A DNA stretch of 11,588 bases. Source: Gemmatimonadaceae bacterium. Lineage in GTDB: Bacteria; Gemmatimonadota; Gemmatimonadetes; Gemmatimonadales; Gemmatimonadaceae. Position 1 is the first letter of the stretch; each line of letters begins with the position of its first letter. The stretch covers positions 1-11,588 of the forward strand of contig JALOPO010000138.1 of assembly GCA_025453855.1 (NCBI GenBank), read 5' to 3'. The notes beneath the pieces are model-generated. The model was not told the origin of the DNA. It saw only the letters and a program-made list of their open reading frames with translations, and ran no database searches. Below are positions 1 to 6,198 of this stretch, piece after piece. The translations under genes were made by a program, and so were the position numbers.

Positions 1-704
1 AGCCAGGCGATGAAGAGCATCTGCGTCGCCCCGCCGCGGTACCAGTTCCCCTGCTCGTACCAGCCGCGCACGCGCCCCACGCCGGCGCCGAAGCCCTGCG
101 CGATCATCGTCGCCAGGCCGGCGGGCTTCTGCGCCGCCACCGCCATCTGGTACTCGGCCGTGCTCGAGCAGCCGATGAGCCCCACCTTCCCGTTGCTCCA
201 CGGCTGCCGCGTGAACCACGCGAGCGCGTCGGCGCCATCGGTCGCCGGCGCGCCGAGGATGTCGTAGTGCCCCTCGCTGAAGAAGTGCCCGCGCTCGTTC
301 TGGAAGGCGTAGGCGTAGCCGCGGCGGATCGCCTGCAGCACCGGGCGCCAGTCGCGCGGCGCACCGAGCGAGACGTCCCACCAGTTCATGTTGTACGGCG
401 TCTTGCTGAGGATGAGCGGCACCGGGCCGCTTCGCTTGCGCGGCACGTAGACGTCGGTCATGAGGCGCACGCCATCGCGCATCGGCATCATCACCGAGCG
501 GTACACCTCGGCCTCGGCCTGCAGCTCGGCCTCGAGGCGCGTGCGCTGCGCGACCAGCGCGGTGTCGACGGGGCGCGGCTGCGCGGCGAGGGGCGCCGAG
601 ATGGCGGCGAGGGTCGCGCCGGCGGCGAGCAGCGCGCCGCGACGCGCGCGACGCAGCACGATGTGCGCACGCGCGATCGCGCGCGTGACACCGGGTCGGG
701 TCAT
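1..704 (-). CDS. CocE/NonD family secreted hydrolase (X-Pro dipeptidyl-peptidase S15-like), 3' part cut by window edge
   Basis: The first 234 codons are visible; the C-terminus lies outside the window. The ATG at 704-702 is preceded by GGAG five bases upstream. Residues 15-41 form a signal peptide (Arg-rich n-region, Ala/Leu-rich core, probable cut after APLAA, before Gln42). Residues 65-90 read VYRSVMMPMRDGVRL followed by TDVYVP, the typical entry into the alpha/beta-hydrolase fold of CocE/NonD proteins. Further markers are KTPYN (101-105), the RGY…FQNERG segment (128-139) and TDG.DAL.W…QPWSNGKVG (155-175). The nucleophile elbow is GLIGCSSTAEYQ (175-186), with Ser180 aligned to the catalytic serine of GxSYxG. 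Family members hydrolyse acyl, ester or peptide bonds; the substrate cannot be read from the sequence. It probably acts in the periplasm or outside the cell. The next gene upstream on the same strand ends 100 bp away. Confidence 0.88.
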   Translation of the reverse strand, partial: MTRPGVTRAIARAHIVLRRARRGALLAAGATLAAISAPLAAQPRPVDTALVAQRTRLEAELQAEAEVYRSVMMPMRDGVRLMTDVYVPRKRSGPVPLILSKTPYNMNWWDVSLGAPRDWRPVLQAIRRGYAYAFQNERGHFFSEGHYDILGAPATDGADALAWFTRQPWSNGKVGLIGCSSTAEYQMAVAAQKPAGLATMIAQGFGAGVGRVRGWYEQGNWYRGGATQMLFIAW

Positions 705-724
705 GGAGGCTCCGGGAACGGGGT

Positions 725-748
725 GGGTGCGATCGCTACGCCGCACCC
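725..748 (-). terminator. Weak hairpin between the two minus-strand hydrolase genes
   Basis: GGGTGCG (725-731) and CGCACCC (742-748) form a perfect 7-bp stem with a 10-nt loop. It lies 57 bp beyond the stop of the upstream esterase gene and 21 bp before the start of the CocE-type gene. There is no T tract, so a terminator or attenuator role is only a guess. Confidence 0.22.
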
Positions 749-804
749 GTCCCGAACGCTGCCCGTCCCGTCGCCGCACGCGCATCACGCACGGCGCGTG
801 CGGA

Positions 805-1842
805 TCACGGCTCGATCTGCTCGGCGAAGAAGCGCCAGACCTCGTCGGCCATCTCCACGCTCGCGTCCTGTCGCCCCAGGAAGTCGGTGGCCAGCCCCCC
901 GTAGCGCTCCACCATGCTCGGCTCGAGGTGCCCGCCCCCGGTGATGCGCACCAGCACCACCGCGGTGCGACCGTGGGCGCGCCACGACGTGCGCGCCGCG
1001 GTGGTGAGCGGGCTCTCGACCGCCGGCGGGAGCTGCACGGTCGTCGGGCGCTCGGCGACCGCGATGCGCGCCCACACCGCGGCCGACGCCTCGGCGCCAA
1101 GCACCGTCCCGCGCCCCTCTCGCCCCCCCAGGTTCGCGGCCACCGTCCCGCCGCCCCACGGCATGAGCTTGTCGGCGGTGCCGTTCATGAACAGCACGGG
1201 GACGGGGCGCGTGGGGACGCGACAGGCCGACCGCGCCGGCATCGCCGCCGCGATCGCGGCCACCGCGGTGACGCGCTCCGGCCGCTCGATGGCCATGCGC
1301 AGGGCGAGCATCCCGCCGTTCGAGGTGCCCACCACGAAGACGAGGCGCCGCGGGAGCGCGGCCTGCTTCGCGAGCGAATCGGCGAGCATGTCGACGAGCA
1401 AGGCATCGTCGGCGTCGCCGATCTCGCCCGCGTCGCCGCGGCAGTCGCGCCAGTTGGGCGTGTCGTTCGCGCCGCGGAGCGCGTCGGGGGCGACGAGGAC
1501 GAGCCCCTCGCGGTCGGCGATCGGGATCCAGGCCCGGTAGGGCGCGGCGCGCCCGTCGCCGCCCAGGAGCTGCGACGCGCTCCCGCCGCCGCCGTGCAGG
1601 AGGACGACGATCGCCCGCGGCGCCGCGCCGCGCTTCGACGGGAAGCGGACGAGGTAGTCGCGGGCGGTGCCGTTCACCTCGATCGCGCGCCGCTCGAAGC
1701 CGGGGGTGACGCGCTGGGCATCGAGCGGGGCACCGACGACGAGGGCCGCCATCGAGAGGAGGGCCGCGATCGCGGGACGCGCCAGCCGGGCGATCCACGC
1801 CTCCCCGACCGCGGCGCCACGCGGTGCCCACGCGCGCCGCAT
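805..1842 (-). CDS. Secreted alpha/beta-hydrolase, LpqC / polyhydroxybutyrate-depolymerase-like esterase
   Basis: This is an intact secreted esterase of 345 residues. Residues 20-42 are a signal peptide with a core around AIAALLSMAALVVG and a probable cut before Gln43. The oxyanion-hole segment is VVLLHGGGGS (79-88). The nucleophile elbow is VGTSNGG (171-177) with Ser174; the acid is probably Asp224 in MNGTADKLMPWGGG, and the base His305 in TGGGHLEP. These spacings match the LpqC/Esterase_PHB (COG3509-type) family, whose members hydrolyse PHB oligomers, feruloyl or other esters; the actual substrate is unknown. Start choice is uncertain. ATG at 1842 gives a normal signal peptide but has no clear ribosome-binding site. 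An in-frame GTG at 1929 has GGAG seven bases upstream but adds 29 unconserved-looking residues before the hydrophobic core. The gene is probably transcribed with the CocE-type hydrolase downstream. Confidence 0.87.
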   Translation of the reverse strand: MRRAWAPRGAAVGEAWIARLARPAIAALLSMAALVVGAPLDAQRVTPGFERRAIEVNGTARDYLVRFPSKRGAAPRAIVVLLHGGGGSASQLLGGDGRAAPYRAWIPIADREGLVLVAPDALRGANDTPNWRDCRGDAGEIGDADDALLVDMLADSLAKQAALPRRLVFVVGTSNGGMLALRMAIERPERVTAVAAIAAAMPARSACRVPTRPVPVLFMNGTADKLMPWGGGTVAANLGGREGRGTVLGAEASAAVWARIAVAERPTTVQLPPAVESPLTTAARTSWRAHGRTAVVLVRITGGGHLEPSMVERYGGLATDFLGRQDASVEMADEVWRFFAEQIEP

Positions 1843-2394
1843 GGGCGCCGTCGGGTGATCACCACCGCACGCAGCTCCGGACCACGTCGGCCTGCCGGGC
1901 CACGCCGCCTCGAACTCCATCTCGTGCACGTCTCCGCTCCATCACGAATGTCGGGGTCCGGTCGAAGGTGACCGATGCGCCGCATTCCGGACCCGCTGGC
2001 GTCGCACCGTACGGTCCCGCCTGCTCGCACGACGCGTGCCGCCGGGCGGCGGTCACACGCCGACGTGCGCGTGCACGCACGCGCGTGCGTGGGCGCCGGC
2101 GGACGTGTAGGACTCGCCGCGGTCGGCGCGTGATGTGGTCGTGTGATGCCGTCGCATCGGCCCATCGCACGCCGCCGCCGCATGCCGAGGCGGATGGCTC
2201 GCGCTGGCCGCTCGTCGGCGTCGCGCGCTGCGCGGCGGGCGACGCCGTGGTGCGCGGATGCGTCGCGAGCGCGCGTCGTCCGGTGCCGCTGCGTGGGCAC
2301 GATCTTGCGAAAGGAAGTTCCTCGAACCCACCGGGCCCGCGCGACGACGGAGTGTCGCGCACGACCCCGTGTACCCGTGTCACCCGAGGGACCC
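1843..2394. other. Long non-coding divergent intergenic region
   Basis: About 550 bp (465 bp if the esterase starts at 1929) separate a minus-strand gene from a plus-strand gene. Open frames here are Arg/Pro/Ser-rich, resemble no family and look like GC-driven shadows. It should carry promoters for both neighbours. A relatively AT-rich patch lies at 2299-2326 and includes an 11-bp inverted repeat (AGGAA-G-TTCCT, 2312-2322) that could be an operator. A 29-nt alternating purine/pyrimidine tract lies at 2063-2091. I see no RNA gene. Confidence 0.5.
2074..2091. repeat. 18-bp perfect palindrome inside an alternating purine/pyrimidine tract
   Basis: CACGCACGCGCGTGCGTG is its own reverse complement. 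It ends a 29-nt stretch (2063-2091) in which purines and pyrimidines alternate without a break, mostly GC and GT/CA steps. Such tracts favour Z-DNA or cruciform formation under negative supercoiling. The position in a divergent intergenic region also fits a binding site for a dimeric regulator. The palindrome is seen directly; its role is inference. Confidence 0.6.
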
Positions 2395-3073
2395 ATGGCC
2401 ACCACTGCCCTGCACGACTCGCCGACGGCACGCGTCGCCGGCACACGCTGGAACGAAGTCTTCACGCGCGTCAGCTGGGGAGCGGTGCTCGCCGGCCTCG
2501 TGATCTCGATCGCGCTGCAGATCACGCTCACCCTGCTCGGCGCGGCGATCGGCTTCACCGCGCTCGGTGGCGACAACAACGCCACCGCCTTCGGCATCGG
2601 GGCCGCCCTCTGGGCGATCGCGGTGCCGCTCGTGACGCTCTTCGTGGCTGCTCGGCACGGCGGCGAGCCGCGTGATCGGCGGCACGATCGGCCTCGTGGG
2701 CAACGTCACCGGCGGCGCGGTGTCGGCGGTGTCGCAGGCGGCCGGGTCGGTCGCGTCGCGTCCCGACGTGGACACCGACGTGCTCGCGCAGGCGCGCCAG
2801 CGCATCGAGGACGAGGCGCGTGCGCGTGGCCTCACCGAGGAGCAGGTGCAGGCCGAGGTCGCCCGTGTGCAGCAGCAGGCCGCGAACGTCGCCGACCGTG
2901 CGCAGGACACGGCCGCCGGCAGCGCCTGGCTTGCCCTCCTCGCGCTCGGCCTCTCGCTCGGCGCCGCGGTCTTCGGCGCGATGCGTGGTGCGCGGGATCA
3001 CGTGACGATCGATCCCGACATCGCCGCCGCGCGTGCCGGTTACTCGTCGGGGCACGCGCACACGACCACCTGA
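2395..3073 (+). pseudogene. Small multi-pass membrane protein, frameshifted and probably internally deleted
   Basis: The start is ATG 2395 with GAGGG (2386-2390) four bases upstream. Frame 1 codes for MATTAL… up to about 2645, with two hydrophobic segments (VSWGAVLAGLVISIALQITL and a second one ending in AVPLVTLFV). Coding then continues in frame 2 as WLLGTAASRVIGGTIGLVG, followed by a charged helical region (ARQRIEDEARARGLTEEQ), a last membrane segment (LALLALGLSLGAAVFGAM) and the stop at 3071-3073. The N-terminal WGAVLAG.VISIALQ…LLG.AIG pattern and the later LL…IGG pattern belong to a widespread family of small uncharacterised membrane proteins. In that family, as I know it, some 35-40 residues separate these blocks, including a WVAGRL-like turn and another membrane helix. 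Here they nearly abut, so the break looks like a deletion plus frameshift at about 2641-2672. It could be a sequence error or a real pseudogene. The function is unknown. Confidence 0.7.
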
Positions 3074-3092
3074 TCACCGATCGGGCAGCTGG

Positions 3093-3124
3093 CCCGGGCC
3101 GCCGCGACGACGCGGTGGTCCGGG
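3093..3124 (+). terminator. Strong 14-bp stem hairpin just after the membrane protein gene
   Basis: Positions 3093-3106 pair fully with 3111-3124 (12 Watson-Crick pairs and two G-U pairs in the RNA), leaving the 4-nt loop ACGA. It begins 20 bases after the stop of the membrane protein gene, where a transcript end would be expected. No T tract follows, so this would be a non-canonical terminator or an mRNA-stabilising hairpin. Confidence 0.45.
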
Positions 3125-3127
3125 TGC

Positions 3128-3171
3128 ACGGGGCGGGGTCGCCGCGACGATGCGTGCGATGCCCGCCCCGT
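3128..3171. repeat. Inverted repeat with 10-bp perfect arms
   Basis: ACGGGGCGGG (3128-3137) and CCCGCCCCGT (3162-3171) are exact reverse complements with 24 bases between them. The GCCGCGACGA at 3141-3150 in the spacer repeats bases 3101-3110 of the neighbouring hairpin. It is the second structured element in the 207-bp gap before the next plus-strand gene; its function is unknown. Confidence 0.4.
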
Positions 3172-3267
3172 TCGCATGCAGGGCGTGCGTGCCCACGAGC
3201 GCGCGCGCCGCATGCACGCCCCGCGTCGGGGAGCAGCCGCGCCGCTGCCGCGGTCGGCCGGCACGCC

Positions 3268-3273
3268 TATCTT
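3268..3273 (+). promoter_or_regulatory. Possible -10 box of a leaderless promoter
   Basis: TATCTT lies seven bases before ATG 3281, in an otherwise very GC-rich context. No Shine-Dalgarno sequence precedes that ATG. This spacing would put transcription initiation at or next to the start codon. No convincing -35 box is visible. Confidence 0.35.
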
Positions 3274-3280
3274 TGCCCGC

Positions 3281-3714
3281 ATGCCGCCATCGTCTCCCTA
3301 CCGCACGCTCCCCGTCGAGCGACGCGTCGCGCTCGTCCACCATCTGGTGCGCGCCGATCGCGCCGCGCACGCCACCTTCGTCTCGCGCATCGTCGCCAAG
3401 GGTGGCGGCTTCCGCGCCGTGGCCGTGGCCAACCGCAGGACGAGCTCGACCTGCTGCAGACGCTCTACGTCGACCTCGAGCCGCAGATCCAGATCGACTT
3501 CCTGACCGAGACCGGCGTGCCGCACGAGAACGGCCGCATCGCCGAGGAGACCGAGCCGCCGTTCGCGAGCGCCGAGGCGGTGCAGCGCGGCGTGACGCTC
3601 GTCGCATCGCAGCACGGCGCCGACGGCCTGCGCTATCTCCGCACGCTCGTCCGCTACGCGCGCGACGCGTGGCCCGGCATCGAGGCCCAGGTGGCGAAGG
3701 TCGAGCAGCCCTGA
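3281..3714 (+). pseudogene. Unrecognised soluble protein, about 145 residues, single-base frameshift
   Basis: I do not recognise the family. ATG 3281 opens frame 2: MPPSSPYRTLPVERRVAL, then VHHLVRADRAAHATFVSRIVAKGGGFRAVAVAN, to about 3432. The coding character then moves to frame 1: DELDLLQTLYVDLEPQIQIDF, then LTETGVPHENGRIAEETEPPFASAEAV and YLRTLVRYARDAWPGIEAQV, with the stop at 3712-3714. One extra C in the CC at 3432-3433 would read VANPQDELDLLQ and join the halves in frame, the simplest explanation being a lost base in a C run. A larger deletion at the same place cannot be excluded. The protein is acidic, predicted mostly helical, and has no signal peptide, membrane segment or Cys. It appears to be a single-gene unit with its own leaderless-type promoter. 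The next feature downstream is the long foldback repeat. Confidence 0.62.
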
Positions 3715-3762
3715 CCCCTGCGTCGGTTGGCGATCACGCGCCGCTGGCCACCGACGGCAACA

Positions 3763-3988
3763 GCCGGCCGCGATGATGCGAGGGACCGCGACGGGACGCG
3801 ATGATGGTCCGGCAGCAGAAAGAAGTCTCCGTCCTCCGGTCGTCTCCGTTCCTCCGCTTTCCTGCTTGTCGAACACGCGCCAACAGCACAGGAAAGCGGA
3901 GGAACGGAGACGACCGGAGAACGGGGACTTCTTGTACTCGATTCGGTCATCGCGTCCCGTCGCGGTCCTTCGCATCATCGCGGCCGGC
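3763..3988. repeat. 226-bp near-perfect inverted (foldback) repeat between convergent genes
   Basis: Two arms of about 100 nt face each other. Outer arms 3763-3803 and 3948-3988 match at 40 of 41 positions. Inner arms 3821-3864 and 3889-3932 match at 42 of 44. Between them lies an asymmetric non-paired stretch (17 nt on the left, 15 nt on the right), and the central loop is 24 nt (3865-3888). A decayed extension is visible outside the arms (CGACGG near 3752 against CGTCGG near 3997). The inner right arm is strongly purine-rich on the plus strand (GGAGGAACGGAGACGACCGG). It fills most of the 311-bp gap 3715-4025 between two converging genes. There is no T tract, no ORF of interest and no target-site duplication that I can confirm. 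It resembles a MITE/foldback or large REP-like palindrome, though it may also block read-through from both sides. Confidence 0.85.
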
Positions 3989-4025
3989 AGTCGTTCGTCG
4001 GTGACTGACGCCGCGTCGCGACGAC

Positions 4026-4853
4026 TCAGTGCTCGGTCGCGACGAGCAGGGCGCCGAGGGCGGTGGCGCGGCCGCCGTCGGGGGGAATGGTGAGCGTCGC
4101 CCCGTAGAACTGGCCGACGAGGGCCAGCGTGTGACGGATCGTCGGCATGTCGGTGAGGTGGCCGACGATCACCACGTCGTCGAGACGCTCGGCGCGCGCC
4201 GCGTTGATGGTGATGACGGCGATCACCTGGCCCACGAGGTTCACGAGTGCGGCGGCGAGATCGGCGCGGCTCGCGCTCACATCGTGGCGCGCGACGCGCC
4301 CGAAGTTCACCGCCGTGGTGTCGGGCGGGAGCGAGCCGATCGCGCCGCCGATCAACTCGCCGATGGTGAGGTTCACCGCCGCATCGCGCCCCGTCGCCGC
4401 CAGCGCATCGAGGTCGCGCGGGTCGACGGTCCCCACGAGCAACCGCCCGAGCCCGACCAGCGTCCCGCCACCGACGCCGGTGCCGGTCACGTGTCGTGCG
4501 CCATCGGGCGTGGCGGCGACCACCGCCGTCCCCGATCCCGCGCTCGTCACCAGCGCGCGGTCGACGCCGGCCAGCGCGCGACCGCCGCGGCCGATCGCGC
4601 GCACCTCGTCGACGCGCGTCACCGTGCAGCCATCGATCGTCGCGGGGATCGCGCTCCGGTCGCCCCCGGTCACCGCCACCGATCCCACATCGCCGATGCG
4701 CAGGCCGCCGGCATCGAGCGCGGCGTGCACCAGCGCGACGTCGGGACGCCCGGTCGTCGGCAGGAGCCAGTGGCGCAGCGCGCCGGCATCGTCGCGCACG
4801 ACGACATCGGTGTTGCTGGCGCCGAAGTCGATGCCCGCGTGGGGAGTCGTCAT
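4026..4853 (-). CDS. coaW: Type II pantothenate kinase (Fumble/CoaW family)
   Basis: It phosphorylates pantothenate with ATP, the first step of coenzyme A synthesis, in the cytoplasm. The 275 residues are close to staphylococcal CoaW in length. The ASKHA-fold phosphate-1 loop is GIDFGASNTDVVV (7-19). The conserved acidic segment RVDEVRAIGRGG (80-91) offers Glu83 as the likely catalytic base. The second ATP-binding region is TSAGSGTAVV (103-112), followed by the family signature GTGVGGGTLVGLGRLL (124-139). The C-terminal part has NAARAERLDDVVIVGHL (218-233) and PDGGRATALGALL (258-270), which close the nucleotide site. ATG 4853 is chosen because homologues begin just before the GIDFG motif; an in-frame GTG at 4877 would add eight residues. 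The ribosome-binding site is weak. Type II enzymes are commonly insensitive to CoA feedback (family knowledge). The VOC gene lies 48 bp upstream on the same strand and may share its transcript. Confidence 0.85.
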   Translation of the reverse strand: MTTPHAGIDFGASNTDVVVRDDAGALRHWLLPTTGRPDVALVHAALDAGGLRIGDVGSVAVTGGDRSAIPATIDGCTVTRVDEVRAIGRGGRALAGVDRALVTSAGSGTAVVAATPDGARHVTGTGVGGGTLVGLGRLLVGTVDPRDLDALAATGRDAAVNLTIGELIGGAIGSLPPDTTAVNFGRVARHDVSASRADLAAALVNLVGQVIAVITINAARAERLDDVVIVGHLTDMPTIRHTLALVGQFYGATLTIPPDGGRATALGALLVATEH

Positions 4854-4901
4854 GTCGCTACGCCACCCCGCCCGCACGTCGCGTCCCGGTCGCGCGCGCG
4901 C

Positions 4902-5318
4902 TCAGCCATGCGGCGCCTCGCCCGCCGGCGGCTCCCAGAGCTCGAAGCGATTGCCCTCGGGATCGTGGGCCCACCCGAACCGCCCGTAGTCGTACGCCTC
5001 GACGCGCTCGTCCACCTGTGCGCCGGCGGCTCGCAGCTGCGCGAGCATCGCGTCGAGGTTCGCGACGCGGTAGTTGATCATCGCCTGCTGCGCGCCGGCG
5101 CCGAAGTACGTCGTGTCGGCGGCGAACGTCGACCAGACGGTGACGAGCGTCGACCCGGCGGCATCGCGCCCGTCGCTGCCGGGCGCGAAGGTACCGTAGG
5201 TCGCCTCGCCTTCCACCGGGACGCCGAGCACGTCGCGGTACCACTGGGCGAGCGCCTTCGGATCGCGGGCGCGGAAGAAGACGCCGCCGATGCCGGTCAC
5301 GGCCACACGAGTCGTCAT
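4902..5318 (-). CDS. VOC superfamily protein (glyoxalase/bleomycin-resistance/dioxygenase fold)
   Basis: This protein of 138 residues has two beta-alpha-beta-beta-beta modules. The first begins GIGGVFFRARDPKALAQWYRDVLGV (9-33) and the second around INYRVANLDAMLAQLRAAGAQV (81-102). It ends with the diagnostic GWAHDPEGNRFELWEP (115-130), in which Glu126 is the usual metal ligand. Members include glyoxalase I, extradiol dioxygenases and antibiotic-binding proteins; substrate and reaction cannot be assigned here, and the protein has no export signal. The ATG at 5318 has GGAG about 9 bases upstream. The gene is divergent from the nitroreductase gene across a 178-bp GC-rich gap that must hold both promoters. 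Its neighbour downstream is pantothenate kinase. Confidence 0.88.
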   Translation of the reverse strand: MTTRVAVTGIGGVFFRARDPKALAQWYRDVLGVPVEGEATYGTFAPGSDGRDAAGSTLVTVWSTFAADTTYFGAGAQQAMINYRVANLDAMLAQLRAAGAQVDERVEAYDYGRFGWAHDPEGNRFELWEPPAGEAPHG

Positions 5319-5496
5319 TGGGGGAGCTCCTCGTCGGGGAACGGGGGCCAGCCGCGCGGCGCCTCGTGGCCGCGCGCCGCCAAGATCGCGCGCGGTCCGC
5401 GATCCCGCACGGGGGACGCGCCGCCACGGGCGCCGGTGCGCACCGCGCCGCGGCCGCGGCACGCGACTATCGTGCGGCGTCCCCGACCCGTGTCGC

Positions 5497-6172
5497 ATGG
5501 CCACCAGCGATCCCGCCGCCGCCCCGCGCTTCGTCCCGCTCGTCCACGAGCGCCTCGATCTCGCCACGTCGCGTGCGCGCGGCGCGGCCTTCCTCGCACA
5601 GATGCAGCGGCGGCGCACGACGCGGCACTTCTCGTCCGAGCCGGTGCCGCGCGACCTCGTGGAGTGCGCGATCCGCACCGCCGGCACCGCCCCCAGCGGC
5701 GCGCACCAGCAGCCGTGGACCTTCGTCGCCGTGGCCGACACCGCGCTCAAGGCGCGCATCCGCGAGGCGGCCGAGCGCGAGGAGCACGACTTCTACCACG
5801 GCAAGGCGCCCCCCGCGTGGCTCGAGGCGCTCGCCCCGCTCGGCACCGACGCGCAGAAGGCGCACCTCACCGACGCGCCGTGGGTGGTGGTGCTCTTCCG
5901 GCAGGCCTACGGCCTACGGGACGCGTCGCACGCACTACTACACCGACGAGTCGTGCGGCATCGCCGCGGGGCTGTTCATCGCCGCGGTGCACGCCATGGG
6001 GCTGGTCACGCTCACGCACACGCCGAGCCCCATGGGCTTCCTGCGCGAGCTCCTCGAGCGCCCCGAGAACGAGCGCGCGATGCTCGTGATGCCCGTCGGC
6101 TACCCGGCGGCCGACGCGCGCGTGCCGGATCTCGCGCGCAAGTCGCTCGAGGAGATCACGGTCTGGCGGTGA
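5497..6172 (+). pseudogene. Nitroreductase-family flavoprotein (iodotyrosine-deiodinase-like), frameshifted
   Basis: Frame 1 from ATG 5497 gives the FMN-binding start RRRTTRHFSSEPVPRDLV (38-55), the loop TAPSGAHQQPWTFV (64-77), EEHDFYHGKAPPAW, LAPLGTDAQK and APWVVVLFRQAYGL (about 140). After about 5915 the coding frame is frame 2: THYYTDESCGIAAGLF, AVHAMGLVTLTHTPSPMGFL, RPENERAMLVMPVGYP, and a C-terminus ending EEITVWR. Together these cover the full length of the nitroreductase/IYD subfamily, so only the join is faulty. The join holds a 7-bp tandem duplication; removing one copy restores a single frame (RQAYGTRRTHYY). A 2-base loss nearby would also do so and fits the usual family spacing slightly better. 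Family members use FMN and NAD(P)H to reduce or dehalogenate aromatic substrates in the cytoplasm; the substrate is unknown. A -10-like TATCGT lies at 5468-5473. Confidence 0.82.
5904..5919 (+). repeat. 7-bp tandem duplication at the nitroreductase frameshift
   Basis: GGCCTAC occurs at 5904-5910 and again at 5911-5917, and GG (5918-5919) starts a third unit. Seven bases are one more than a multiple of three, which is exactly the size class needed to explain the change from frame 1 to frame 2 in the surrounding gene. Confidence 0.75.
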
Positions 6173-6176
6173 GTGC

Positions 6177-6190
6177 GGCGACGCGTCGCC
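6177..6190. terminator. 14-bp perfect palindrome in the 26-bp gap between convergent genes
   Basis: GGCGACGCGTCGCC is its own reverse complement. It sits between the stop of the nitroreductase gene (6172) and the stop of the serine hydrolase gene (6199) on the other strand. It may serve as a small bidirectional transcript-end hairpin. There is no T tract, so this is a weak assignment. Confidence 0.35.
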
Positions 6191-6198
6191 ACGCCGGG

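Noticed and set aside
460..1971. 503-codon open frame on the plus strand opposite two hydrolase genes
   Set aside because: Arg/Ala/His-rich composition, no domain or motif, and it lies antisense to two genes with clear catalytic motifs. It is a shadow frame of GC-rich DNA.
2143..3714. A single long plus-strand frame joining the membrane protein and the unknown protein as one 523-residue product
   Set aside because: The middle part is Arg-rich noise and overlaps the true second half of the membrane protein gene in another frame. The long frame is accidental.
3763..3988. CRISPR array, or ordinary intrinsic terminator, as an explanation of the repeat
   Set aside because: There are no regularly spaced direct repeats with unique spacers, and the arms are several times longer than a terminator stem with no T tract.
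5905..5945. Programmed ribosomal frameshifting to explain the nitroreductase, and likewise the other broken genes
   Set aside because: No slippery heptamer with a downstream pseudoknot is visible, the required shift direction differs between genes, and at least one break also lacks family or repeat residues.
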